Assembly (NCBI GenBank): GCA_001767435.1
Contig: MEKT01000198.1
Span: forward strand, 1-49,669
Length of the DNA stretch: 49,669 nucleotides
Direction of reading: 5' to 3'
Source of the DNA: Acidobacteria bacterium RIFCSPLOWO2_02_FULL_65_29
Lineage (GTDB): Bacteria; Acidobacteriota; Vicinamibacteria; Vicinamibacterales; CAVVIG01
A program made the translations under genes and the position numbers. Below are positions 25,551-32,478 of this stretch, one piece after another (within the stretch, counting starts at the first letter, position 1; the number at the start of each line of letters is the position of its first letter). The notes beneath the pieces are model-generated. The model searched no databases. It was not told where the DNA came from and saw nothing but the letters and a program-made list of their open reading frames with translations.

Positions 25551-26540
25551 ATGAGTGCAATCGACGTTCGAAACATCGTCAAGACATTCGGCGACTTCAC
25601 CGCCGTCAAGGGCATCAGCTTCACGGTGGAGAAAGGCGAGATCTTCGGGCTTCTGGGCCCGAACGGCGCCGGCAAATCGACGCTCATCCGCATGTTGACG
25701 ACGCTTCTGCCGCCGACCTCGGGGACGGCGCTCGTGAACGGATTCGACGTCGTGAAGCAGGCCGATGGCGTGCGCCATTCGATTGGCGTCATCCCGCAGG
25801 CGATGACGAGCGACCTCGAGCTGAGCGTCGAAGAGAACCTCATGTTCTACGCGAAGCTCTACGGCGTGCCGCGCGAGAAACGTGCGCGCCTGATGGCCGA
25901 GCTCCTCGACGCCGTCGAGCTGACCCAGTGGCGCGACAAGCAGGTCAAAAAACTCTCGGGCGGCATGCGGCGCCGCGTGGAAATTGCCAGGGGTCTGATG
26001 CACGAGCCGCGCATCTTCTTTCTCGACGAGCCGACCACAGGCCTCGATCCGGTGTCGCGCGTCGCGGTCTGGGAGATGCTCAGGAAGATCAAAGCGCAGC
26101 GCGATCTGAGCGTGCTCATCACGACGCACTACATGGACGAAGCCGACAAGCTCTGCGACCGGATCGCCATCGTCGATCACGGCGAGCTGAAGGCGCTCGA
26201 CTCGCCGCTGACGCTCAAGGCGTCGATTCCGGGCAAGAACATGCTCGAGGCGAGCTTTTCGCCAGTGCCGTCGGATTGGGAAGGGACGCTCCGGATTCTC
26301 CCAGGCGTCGAAGAGGTGACGCGCCACGACAACGTGTTCCGTCTGGCGTCCACCAACGGTCCGGCGACGACGATGGCGCTCATGGAGCGCGCGGAACGCG
26401 CGCAGGTGGCGGTGCAGTCGCTCGGGGTCCAGAGCACGACGCTCGACGACGTGTTCGTGCATTACACGGGACGGGCGCTGCGCGACGCGTTGCAGGAGGC
26501 GTCGCCGCAGGACAGTCCGTTCATGATCAGGAGAGGCTAG
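25551..26540 (+). CDS. ABC exporter ATP-binding subunit
   Basis: This is a 329-residue ATPase of the drug/ABC-2 exporter class. Walker A GPNGAGKST (about 36-44), Q-loop in IPQAMTSDLELS, signature LSGGMRRRVEIARGL (about 133-147), Walker B IFFLDEPTTGLD (about 154-165) and the switch histidine in ITTHYMDEAD are all intact. A C-terminal regulatory extension of about 80 residues (DUF4162-like) follows. It powers the ABC-2 permease encoded next. The start lies at the end of a heptad array without an obvious ribosome site, and the stop TAG is part of the next array. Confidence 0.94.
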   Translation: MSAIDVRNIVKTFGDFTAVKGISFTVEKGEIFGLLGPNGAGKSTLIRMLTTLLPPTSGTALVNGFDVVKQADGVRHSIGVIPQAMTSDLELSVEENLMFYAKLYGVPREKRARLMAELLDAVELTQWRDKQVKKLSGGMRRRVEIARGLMHEPRIFFLDEPTTGLDPVSRVAVWEMLRKIKAQRDLSVLITTHYMDEADKLCDRIAIVDHGELKALDSPLTLKASIPGKNMLEASFSPVPSDWEGTLRILPGVEEVTRHDNVFRLASTNGPATTMALMERAERAQVAVQSLGVQSTTLDDVFVHYTGRALRDALQEASPQDSPFMIRRG

Positions 26541-26600
26541 AGGCTAGAGGTTGGGGACCCTGAGACCTGACCCACGACGCACGGAGCACGAAGAACGTGG
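26534..26600. repeat. Heptad arrays between ATPase and permease genes
   Basis: AGGCTAG occurs twice in tandem (26534-26547) followed by AGGTTGG; the first unit contains the ATPase stop codon TAG (26538-26540). After a short gap, CACGACG, CACGGAG and CACGAAG (26573-26593) form a second array of the CACGAAG family just before the permease. Confidence 0.7.
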
Positions 26601-26614
26601 AACGACGAGGTTTC

Positions 26615-27730
26615 ATGCAACGAACGTGGGCCGTCATCGACCGTGAGTTGCGCCGGTTCCGGCGCAGCCCGATGCTGATCGTCATCTCGATGGTCTTTCC
26701 CATCGTACAGCTCGTCGTCCTGGGCTACGCGTTTGGCGGCAACGTCAAGCACCTGAAGGTCGGCATCGTGGATCAGGACCGCGGGCTGCCGGCGGTGAAA
26801 ATCCGGGAGCTTGCCGGTGCGGTGGCGGCGGGCTCGCAGACCTTCGAAACGTCCGACTACAGCGATTCGGGCAAAGCGCTCGACGATCTGCGCAACGGTC
26901 GCATCAACGGCGTGCTCACCATTCCGCCGGATTTCTCGCGCCGTGTGCACGCGAAGAACCAGCCGCAGGTGGCGCTCATCGAGGACAACACCGACAACTT
27001 CGTGTCGGCCACGCTCGTGGCCACGGTCGGCAACTTGATGTCGGCTTTCAACAAAGATGGTCCGACGACCAAACGCATTCCCGGCGAGGCCACGCTCGCC
27101 GTGGTCGAGGTCTATCCCTACGTGCCCTACGTGCAGTACCTGCTGCCGGGCTCGGTCGTGATGTCGATCTTCATGATGGTGATGATCGGCGGCGGCATCA
27201 TCTTCATCGACGACAAGGCTCGCGGGCTGCACGAAGGATACCTGGTGACGCCCATCACGAAGCTCGAGCTGATTGCCGGCTTCAACATTTCCGGCACCAT
27301 CAAGGCGGTGCTCGCGGGTGCGTCCATTATGATCGTGGGGTCGCTCATCGCCGGCATTCCGAATCCGCTCGATCCGATGCGGATGATTCGAATGCTGGCC
27401 GTGATCACGGTCACGGCGTTCGCCCTCATCAGCATGATGTTCCTGCTGATGGTCCGCGTCACCGATCCGCTGATGCCGCGCGCCATGTTCGGCGTGCTCA
27501 ACACGCTCCTCTATTTCCCGAGCGGCGCGGTGTATCCGCAGCAGGGCTTCCCGGTCTGGATGCACTGGATCGCGGTCGTCGATCCGTTCACCTACGCCGT
27601 TCACGCGTTCAAGAGCCTGCTGCTCAAGAACACGGGATTCGGCGCGATCGGCTTCGACCTGCTCTACCTGACGGTGTTCTCCGCCATCGCGATGACGGCG
27701 GCCACGATGCTGTTCAAGAGGACGCTGTGA
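26615..27730 (+). CDS. ABC-2 type transporter permease
   Basis: This is a 371-residue permease with one N-terminal membrane helix (MLIVISMVFPIVQLVVLGYAF), a periplasmic loop of about 130 residues (VKHLKVGIVDQDRGLP), and five further membrane helices from about 175 to the end, including the PSGAVYPQ segment typical of ABC2_membrane. There is only one permease gene, unlike the two (YbhS, YbhR) of the E. coli system, so a homodimer is likely. ATG 26615 has GAGG 4 nt upstream; a GTG at 26597 is less likely. The stop overlaps the TetR start (GTGA). Confidence 0.93.
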   Translation: MQRTWAVIDRELRRFRRSPMLIVISMVFPIVQLVVLGYAFGGNVKHLKVGIVDQDRGLPAVKIRELAGAVAAGSQTFETSDYSDSGKALDDLRNGRINGVLTIPPDFSRRVHAKNQPQVALIEDNTDNFVSATLVATVGNLMSAFNKDGPTTKRIPGEATLAVVEVYPYVPYVQYLLPGSVVMSIFMMVMIGGGIIFIDDKARGLHEGYLVTPITKLELIAGFNISGTIKAVLAGASIMIVGSLIAGIPNPLDPMRMIRMLAVITVTAFALISMMFLLMVRVTDPLMPRAMFGVLNTLLYFPSGAVYPQQGFPVWMHWIAVVDPFTYAVHAFKSLLLKNTGFGAIGFDLLYLTVFSAIAMTAATMLFKRTL

Positions 27731-28356
27731 GCGAGCGCGACGCGGAAACGCGCACCCGCCTGCTGGCCGCCGCCGCCCGCCTGTTTGCCGCGCGCGGGTT
27801 CAACGACGTCACGGTCCGTGAGATCTGCCGGGCGGCTCGCGCCAACGTGGCCGCCGTGAACTATCACTTCGGCGACAAGCTTGGCCTGTACCGCGAGGTG
27901 CTCGCCAAGGCCATCGGGACGATGCAGGCGACGACCGAGGCGGCGCGCCAGGCCGGCGCCGGGCTCCCGGCGGAACAGAAACTCCGCACCTACGTGCGGG
28001 TGTTCCTGCAGCGCGTCGCCGGACACGGCACCGACGCGTGGATCCACCAGTTGATGATGCACGAGATGGCCGACCCCACGCCGGCCATCGACCTCGTCTT
28101 CGACCAGGTGGTTCGTCCGCGTCTCGCGTACGTGAGCGACGTGGTGGCCGAGATCCTCCACCTCGAGGCCGACAACGAAGAGGTGCAGCGATCGGTGCTG
28201 AGCATTCAGGCGCAGTGCCACGCGGCGATGCCCAACCCGATGTCGAAGCGCCTCGTGCGCGATCTCACCGCCGGCACCTCGCTCGACGATCTGGCCGACC
28301 ATATCGCCAAGTTCTCGATCGGCGGCCTGCACGCAGTCGCCCGGCAGACTACCTGA
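27727..28356 (+). CDS. TetR-family repressor of the efflux operon (CecR-like)
   Basis: This is a 209-residue regulator. The N-terminal HTH is clear (FNDVTVREICRAARANVAAVNYHFGDK), with the NYHFGDK recognition end common to the CecR/DUF1956 branch; the C-terminal helical domain also resembles DUF1956. The GTG start overlaps the permease stop by 4 nt (GTGA), so it is translated with the pump. By analogy with CecR of E. coli, which controls ybhGFSR, it probably represses its own operon through the palindrome at 24389-24410 and releases it on binding a drug-like ligand (inference). Confidence 0.93.
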   Translation: MSERDAETRTRLLAAAARLFAARGFNDVTVREICRAARANVAAVNYHFGDKLGLYREVLAKAIGTMQATTEAARQAGAGLPAEQKLRTYVRVFLQRVAGHGTDAWIHQLMMHEMADPTPAIDLVFDQVVRPRLAYVSDVVAEILHLEADNEEVQRSVLSIQAQCHAAMPNPMSKRLVRDLTAGTSLDDLADHIAKFSIGGLHAVARQTT

Positions 28357-28386
28357 ACGGGTAGTGCGCGGTCCGCGCGGCCGTCC

Positions 28387-28392
28387 TACGAT
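28387..28392 (+). promoter_or_regulatory. -10-like box of a possible leaderless HtrA mRNA
   Basis: TACGAT lies 6 nt before the ATG at 28399, so transcription would start at or next to the start codon. No Shine-Dalgarno sequence is visible. Confidence 0.4.
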
Positions 28393-28398
28393 CGACGC

Positions 28399-29352
28399 AT
28401 GGGCGCCGCCAGCCTTCCCGACGATCGCGATCTTCTCGACAGTTATTCCCGGGCGGTCATTCACGCGGTGGAGCGAGCCGGGCCCGCCGTCGTCAAGATC
28501 GACGCTGACGCCCGGGCCACCGGATCGGGCTTCCTGTTCGCGCCCGATGGGCTCATCGTGACCAACAGCCACGTCGTGACCCGCGCGCGCGCGATGACGG
28601 CCGCGCTTCCCGATGGTTCGACCGGCCGGGCCGATCTCGTGGGCGAGGATCCGGACACGGACCTGGCGGTCCTGCGAGTGAACATCGGCGGGACCCTGCC
28701 GTGGGCGCGCTTCGGCGATTCCTCGGCGCTCAAGCCCGGCCAGGTCGTCGTCGCGATCGGCAACCCTTACGGGTTTCAACACTCGGTCACGAGCGGCGTC
28801 GTCAGCGCCCTCGGGCGATCGATGCGGACGCGATCGGGGCGCCTGATGGAAGACATCGTGCAGACCGACGCCGCTCTGAATCCCGGCAACTCCGGCGGCC
28901 CGCTGGTGACGACGAACGGATCGGTCGTGGGCGTGAACACGGCGGTGATCCTGCCTGCGCAGGGGCTGTCGCTGGCAATCGCGAGCAACACGGTGCAGTT
29001 CGTCGTGTCGGCGCTCCTGCGCGAGGGGCGTGTCCGCCGAAGCTACATCGGCGTCACGGGGCAGAGCGTGCCACTTCCACGCCGGCTTGCGCGCGTGCAC
29101 CAGCTCGCCGCTTCGTCCGGTGTCCTGGCCGCGGCGGTGGAGAAGGGCAGCCCAGCCGAGAAGGCGGGCCTGCGGGCGGGCGACATGATCCTGTCGCTCG
29201 GCGATCGGCGAGTGGGCGGCGTCGACGATCTGCTGCGGATTCTGACCGCGGATCGCATCGGCTCGTCGATGCCGATGACAGTCCTGCGCGGTACGGGCCG
29301 CCGGCAGCTGATCGTTGTGCCTGCGGAAAGAAGATCAACAGGTAACAGGTGA
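28399..29352 (+). CDS. HtrA-like serine protease with PDZ domain, no signal peptide
   Basis: This is a 317-residue S1C protease. The catalytic triad is intact: His58 in TNSHVV, Asp88 in DTDLAVL and Ser165 in GNSGGP. A single PDZ domain covers about 212-310 (IGVTGQSVPLP, GSPAEKAGLRAGDMILSLG). DegP/DegS/HtrA proteins are normally exported or membrane-anchored, but no signal peptide or membrane helix is visible, so it may be cytoplasmic. It is convergent with the LuxR and pseudo-HtrA genes, whose product is its closest relative in the window. The TetR gene ends 42 nt upstream, but the possible leaderless promoter suggests separate expression. Confidence 0.92.
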   Translation: MGAASLPDDRDLLDSYSRAVIHAVERAGPAVVKIDADARATGSGFLFAPDGLIVTNSHVVTRARAMTAALPDGSTGRADLVGEDPDTDLAVLRVNIGGTLPWARFGDSSALKPGQVVVAIGNPYGFQHSVTSGVVSALGRSMRTRSGRLMEDIVQTDAALNPGNSGGPLVTTNGSVVGVNTAVILPAQGLSLAIASNTVQFVVSALLREGRVRRSYIGVTGQSVPLPRRLARVHQLAASSGVLAAAVEKGSPAEKAGLRAGDMILSLGDRRVGGVDDLLRILTADRIGSSMPMTVLRGTGRRQLIVVPAERRSTGNR

Positions 29353-29364
29353 CTCCAGCCGCGC

Positions 29365-29838
29365 TCACACCGCAATGAGTCCCCGGCGAATCGCGCGGCG
29401 CACCGCGTCCGTGCGGTTTCTCGCCGGTAATTTGCCGCAGATCGACGCCACGTGGAACTTCACGGTCTGATCGCTGATGCCGAGGCGGGCGGCAATGGCC
29501 TTGTTCGGCAAACCTTCGGCGAGGAGCTCGAGGACCTCGATCTCGCGGGGCGTGAGGGGCTCGTCGGCCGGTTCGCCGCGGGTCGAGCGCGCCGGAACAA
29601 GAATGGCGTCGGCCACGCTCGCACGCGCGCGCGCTTCCGCGAGCGTCTCGCATTCCTCAGAGATCACGATGCGCTCGCCCAATCTGCCGGCGAGGGCCGC
29701 ACGTTCCGCCGGTCGACCGACGAGGATTACCCTGAGCAGCCCGTGGTGAACGTCCGGCGTGGCATCGAGACCGGCGAGGCGTCCCGCCGGCAAGGCGCGA
29801 CGACCGAGAATACCGGGAGCAGCTGGCTGCGAAACCAT
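29365..29838 (-). CDS. LuxR-type regulator with shortened receiver-like domain
   Basis: This is a 157-residue protein with a C-terminal GerE/LuxR HTH (LTPREIEVLELLAEGLPNKAIAARLGISDQTVKFHV). The N-terminal half looks like the first part of a receiver domain (LLRVILVGRPAERAALAGRL ... ADAILVPA) but stops around strand 3: the phospho-acceptor Asp and conserved Lys are missing and only about 50 residues separate it from the HTH linker. ATG 29838 (GGTGAAG upstream) is preferred to a longer frame that would overlap the pseudo-HtrA gene. It follows that gene by 59 nt on the same strand, probably as one operon. Regulation by protein contact rather than phosphorylation is inferred. Confidence 0.85.
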   Translation of the reverse strand: MVSQPAAPGILGRRALPAGRLAGLDATPDVHHGLLRVILVGRPAERAALAGRLGERIVISEECETLAEARARASVADAILVPARSTRGEPADEPLTPREIEVLELLAEGLPNKAIAARLGISDQTVKFHVASICGKLPARNRTDAVRRAIRRGLIAV

Positions 29839-29897
29839 GTCTTCACCGCCGAGGATCCCTCGACTGGGACGCGGAGAGAACGTGGCGTTCCTCGAGG

Positions 29898-30797
29898 CTA
29901 GTGTGTCGGTCGTTCTCCAACGGTAATCAGGACCTCCAACCACGCCGGGCCGCGACCCACGCCGAGCGCTACCGTGCGGCCGATGCGTTCGGCCACGAGC
30001 AGCTCCAGCAGGTCTTCGGGAGTCGCCACGGCGTGGCCGTCGAACGTCGCGAGGACGTCTCCCACCATCAGCCCGGCCACGGCGGCGGGACTGCCGGGTG
30101 TGACGCCGACGACCAACAGCGCCTGTTCGCGATCACCCTGCCGGCGCTGGGCGTCGGTCAGCCGCACCGGCTGGCTCGCAAGACCCAGATAGCCTCTCTT
30201 CAGGCCGCCCTGCCCGAGTACTGCCTCTGCCGTACGCCAGGCGATCGCCGCCGGAATCACGACCTCGAACCCTCGGATCGTAGACGCCGTCGTGATACCG
30301 ACAAGGGCACCGCTCGTGTCCGCGAATGCACCGCCCGCGAACCCATCATGCATCGGCGCCGTCGTCCGAATCACCTGTTCGATCGCGCGCCGCCGCCCCG
30401 TCTGCAACGGCCCGCCGATCACTGCAACGATGCCCGCGCTGGCCGTGACGGCGTTGCTCCAGGACCGCGCCACGGCCACCGCGAAGTGCCCGACCCGTGC
30501 CGGCACCTGGCTCAGACTGGCCGGGGTTACGCCAAGGCCGCTTACCTTTAAGACGGCCAGGCTGGTCGCGGGGTCCCATCCCGCCAGCTCCGCCTCAAAT
30601 GTTTCGCCGTCGTGGCGGCGGACGCGGAAGCTATCGCCCCGGCCGAGTGCCGAGGCGGTGGTGACCACGACGTCGTTCGCGTACACAACACCGCTGGCCG
30701 GCCGACGCCGGCCCTGCACTTGGACGACGGCAGGCGCGACGGCGGCTACAGCATCGGCCAGGCCACTTGAGAGACTCATGAGTAGTGAGGGGTCCAT
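29898..30797 (-). CDS. Catalytically dead HtrA-like pseudoprotease with PDZ domain
   Basis: This 299-residue protein has the trypsin-2 plus PDZ layout and aligns along its length with the HtrA at 28399-29352, including the end of the PDZ (GSPAAVAGLMVGDVLATFDG). All three catalytic positions are changed: His to Ser49 (VVTTASALG), Asp to Ser79 (DPATSLAVL) and Ser to Ala154 (DGFAGGAF). I checked these codons on the DNA; the frame is open with no damage, so the loss looks selected, not decayed. It has no signal peptide. A pseudoprotease could regulate or scaffold the active paralogue, or sense misfolded peptides for the LuxR protein encoded downstream (inference). Confidence 0.9.
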   Translation of the reverse strand: MDPSLLMSLSSGLADAVAAVAPAVVQVQGRRRPASGVVYANDVVVTTASALGRGDSFRVRRHDGETFEAELAGWDPATSLAVLKVSGLGVTPASLSQVPARVGHFAVAVARSWSNAVTASAGIVAVIGGPLQTGRRRAIEQVIRTTAPMHDGFAGGAFADTSGALVGITTASTIRGFEVVIPAAIAWRTAEAVLGQGGLKRGYLGLASQPVRLTDAQRRQGDREQALLVVGVTPGSPAAVAGLMVGDVLATFDGHAVATPEDLLELLVAERIGRTVALGVGRGPAWLEVLITVGERPTH

Positions 30798-31006
30798 GTC
30801 CGCATCGTGTCAGATGGCCGCGCGGGGCGGATCACCCGATCGGGGAGTACTTCACACGTGCCAGATGGAACCAGATCACGACGAATCAAATCTTCGCCTA
30901 CGCGCTGTCCTATCGCATTCCACAGATCGTGATCGTCTTGTCGCGGAAGCCGAGGCGGACAAGGGCTTGTCAACCGTTCCGAAGAACATGTGACGTACCA
31001 TTGGGC

Positions 31007-31948
31007 GTGAGCGATTCTCGCTGGGTCGTCGCGCCGAATGACGAGGGCGGCCGACTCGACAAGTTTCTGGCCGCGCCCGAGCGTCTGGGAACCCGCGGGC
31101 GCGCAGCCGATGCGCTGGATCGCGGCAAAGTGTTTCTGAACGACAGCGAGGCGGCGCCTGCCGATGCCGGCCGACGTCTTGCCGCGGGCGATCGCGTCCG
31201 CGTCTGGATGGACAGACCCGGCTCGGCGCGTCGCCAAGGGCCGCGCGCGGCCCGGCCCGGCGAGCTGAGCATTGTGTATGAAGACGAGGTCCTGGTCGTG
31301 GTGAACAAGCCGGCTGGGTTGCTCGTGGTGCCTCTGGCGAGCCGGAGCGACGCCCCGTCCGTCGAGGACGAGCTCGTGCACCATTTGCGTTCTCGCGGCA
31401 AGCGCCGGCCGCTCGTCGTGCACCGGATCGATCGCGACACGTCGGGGCTCGTCGTGTTTGCAAAGCGTGCCGACGCACAGGCCCGGCTGAAGGATCAGTT
31501 CAGGCGGCACGAACCCGAGCGAGTCTATCTTGCTGTCGTGCAGGGCCATCCTGCGCCGGTCCAGGGCGTCTGGCGCGATCGCCTCGCGTGGGACAGGAGA
31601 GCGCTCGTTCAGAAGGCCGCCCACCCCCGCGAGCCCCGGGGCGCCGAGGCCATCAGCCGCTATCGGGTCGTGGAGCGTTTTCGAGACGCGTGTTTAATCG
31701 AAGTCGCGCTTGTGACCGGCAAGCGCAATCAGATTCGTCTACAGGCGAGGTTGCACGGCCACACGTTGGTGGGCGAACAGTTGTACGTGCAGAGATCCGA
31801 TTCGGCCCTTGGGGTCCCGTTTCCGAGGCAGGCCCTCCACGCCTATCGGCTGGTGTTTCGGCACCCGGCGAATGGCGGCCGGCTCAGTTTCGAGGCGCCC
31901 CTGCCCGGCGACCTGGTCGGGCTCCTCCAGGGCTTACGGCTGAGCTAA
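31007..31948 (+). CDS. RluA-family pseudouridine synthase
   Basis: This is a 313-residue RNA-modifying enzyme. The catalytic motif HRIDRDTSGLVVFAK (about 137-151) has the invariant Asp. The N-terminal 65 residues resemble an S4 RNA-binding domain (GGRLDKFLAA ... GKVFLNDSEA), as in RluC/RluD. The end TGKRNQIRLQARLHGHTLVGE is the conserved C-terminal motif of the fold. It converts uridine to pseudouridine in rRNA or tRNA; which site cannot be told. I chose GTG 31007 because TACCAT lies 5 nt upstream and no Shine-Dalgarno sequence is present; the open frame runs back to 30785 without family similarity. Confidence 0.9.
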   Translation: MSDSRWVVAPNDEGGRLDKFLAAPERLGTRGRAADALDRGKVFLNDSEAAPADAGRRLAAGDRVRVWMDRPGSARRQGPRAARPGELSIVYEDEVLVVVNKPAGLLVVPLASRSDAPSVEDELVHHLRSRGKRRPLVVHRIDRDTSGLVVFAKRADAQARLKDQFRRHEPERVYLAVVQGHPAPVQGVWRDRLAWDRRALVQKAAHPREPRGAEAISRYRVVERFRDACLIEVALVTGKRNQIRLQARLHGHTLVGEQLYVQRSDSALGVPFPRQALHAYRLVFRHPANGGRLSFEAPLPGDLVGLLQGLRLS

Positions 31949-32018
31949 GGACCCGTCCGTCCTTAAACGAACCTTTCGGAGCCCGTGAGGGTCTAAAATA
32001 GGAGAAGGAATAAAACTC

Positions 32019-32162
32019 ATGGCCAAAAGAACCGCGACAACCCTTGTTTGTCCCCGTTGTGGTGTTCCCAGCGCCCGCGTGATCGGGCGTTCCGAGTCGT
32101 ACCCGGTCATCTACCTGCGTTGCGACGATTGCGGGAAGACCTCCGTCTCGCCTGAGCAGTAA
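32019..32162 (+). CDS. Small zinc-ribbon protein (47 residues)
   Basis: This short gene has a strong ribosome site (AGGAGAAGG, about 9 nt upstream of ATG) and encodes a 47-residue protein with two cysteine pairs, CPRC (11-14) and CDDC (35-38). The pattern is a single zinc ribbon. The N-terminus MAKRTATTLV is basic. The family is not recognised. It lies 70 nt after the RluA stop and could be cotranscribed; a TAAAAT at 31994 may be its own -10. Small zinc ribbons often bind RNA, ribosomes or RNA polymerase, but no role can be assigned. Ribosome site, codon use and motif spacing make it a real gene. Confidence 0.8.
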   Translation: MAKRTATTLVCPRCGVPSARVIGRSESYPVIYLRCDDCGKTSVSPEQ

Positions 32163-32478
32163 ACTCTCACGCGGTCCAACTCACGTGGGGCTCCGCCCCA
32201 CACGTGCGCGCCGAGGACCGCAATTCGGCGCTCTGACCGCCCCCGGACGAGACCAAGATCGCGAAAAGCCTCCTATCGCGGTCCAACTACTTGAGAGTCA
32301 TCGGGTTACAGAAATGGCACCTCGGGCACGCTGGTGTAACGCCCCGGCGCGCCCGCCGACCCATTCCTCGGTCCAGATATAACATGTAAACTATTGAAAC
32401 AGCATGAGTTAGGTTGATTTTTGCGATCACGGCACGATTCGCGCATTGCAGCCCGGTATCTCACGATCTGAGGCTGAT
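32163..32478. other. 316-nt gene-free spacer with direct repeats, hairpin and AT-rich island
   Basis: CGCGGTCCAACT occurs twice (32171-32182 and 32277-32288). Between them a hairpin GTGGGGC / GCCCCAC with a TCC loop (32186-32202) follows the zinc-ribbon gene and may end its transcript, although no T-run follows. From about 32375 the sequence becomes AT-rich (TATAAC, TTGAAA at 32394), the likely promoter zone of the pseudokinase gene. I see no coding sequence here. Confidence 0.5.

Noticed and set aside
32186-32202. Hairpin after the zinc-ribbon gene as an intrinsic terminator
   Set aside because: A good stem but no following T-run; kept only as part of the spacer description.
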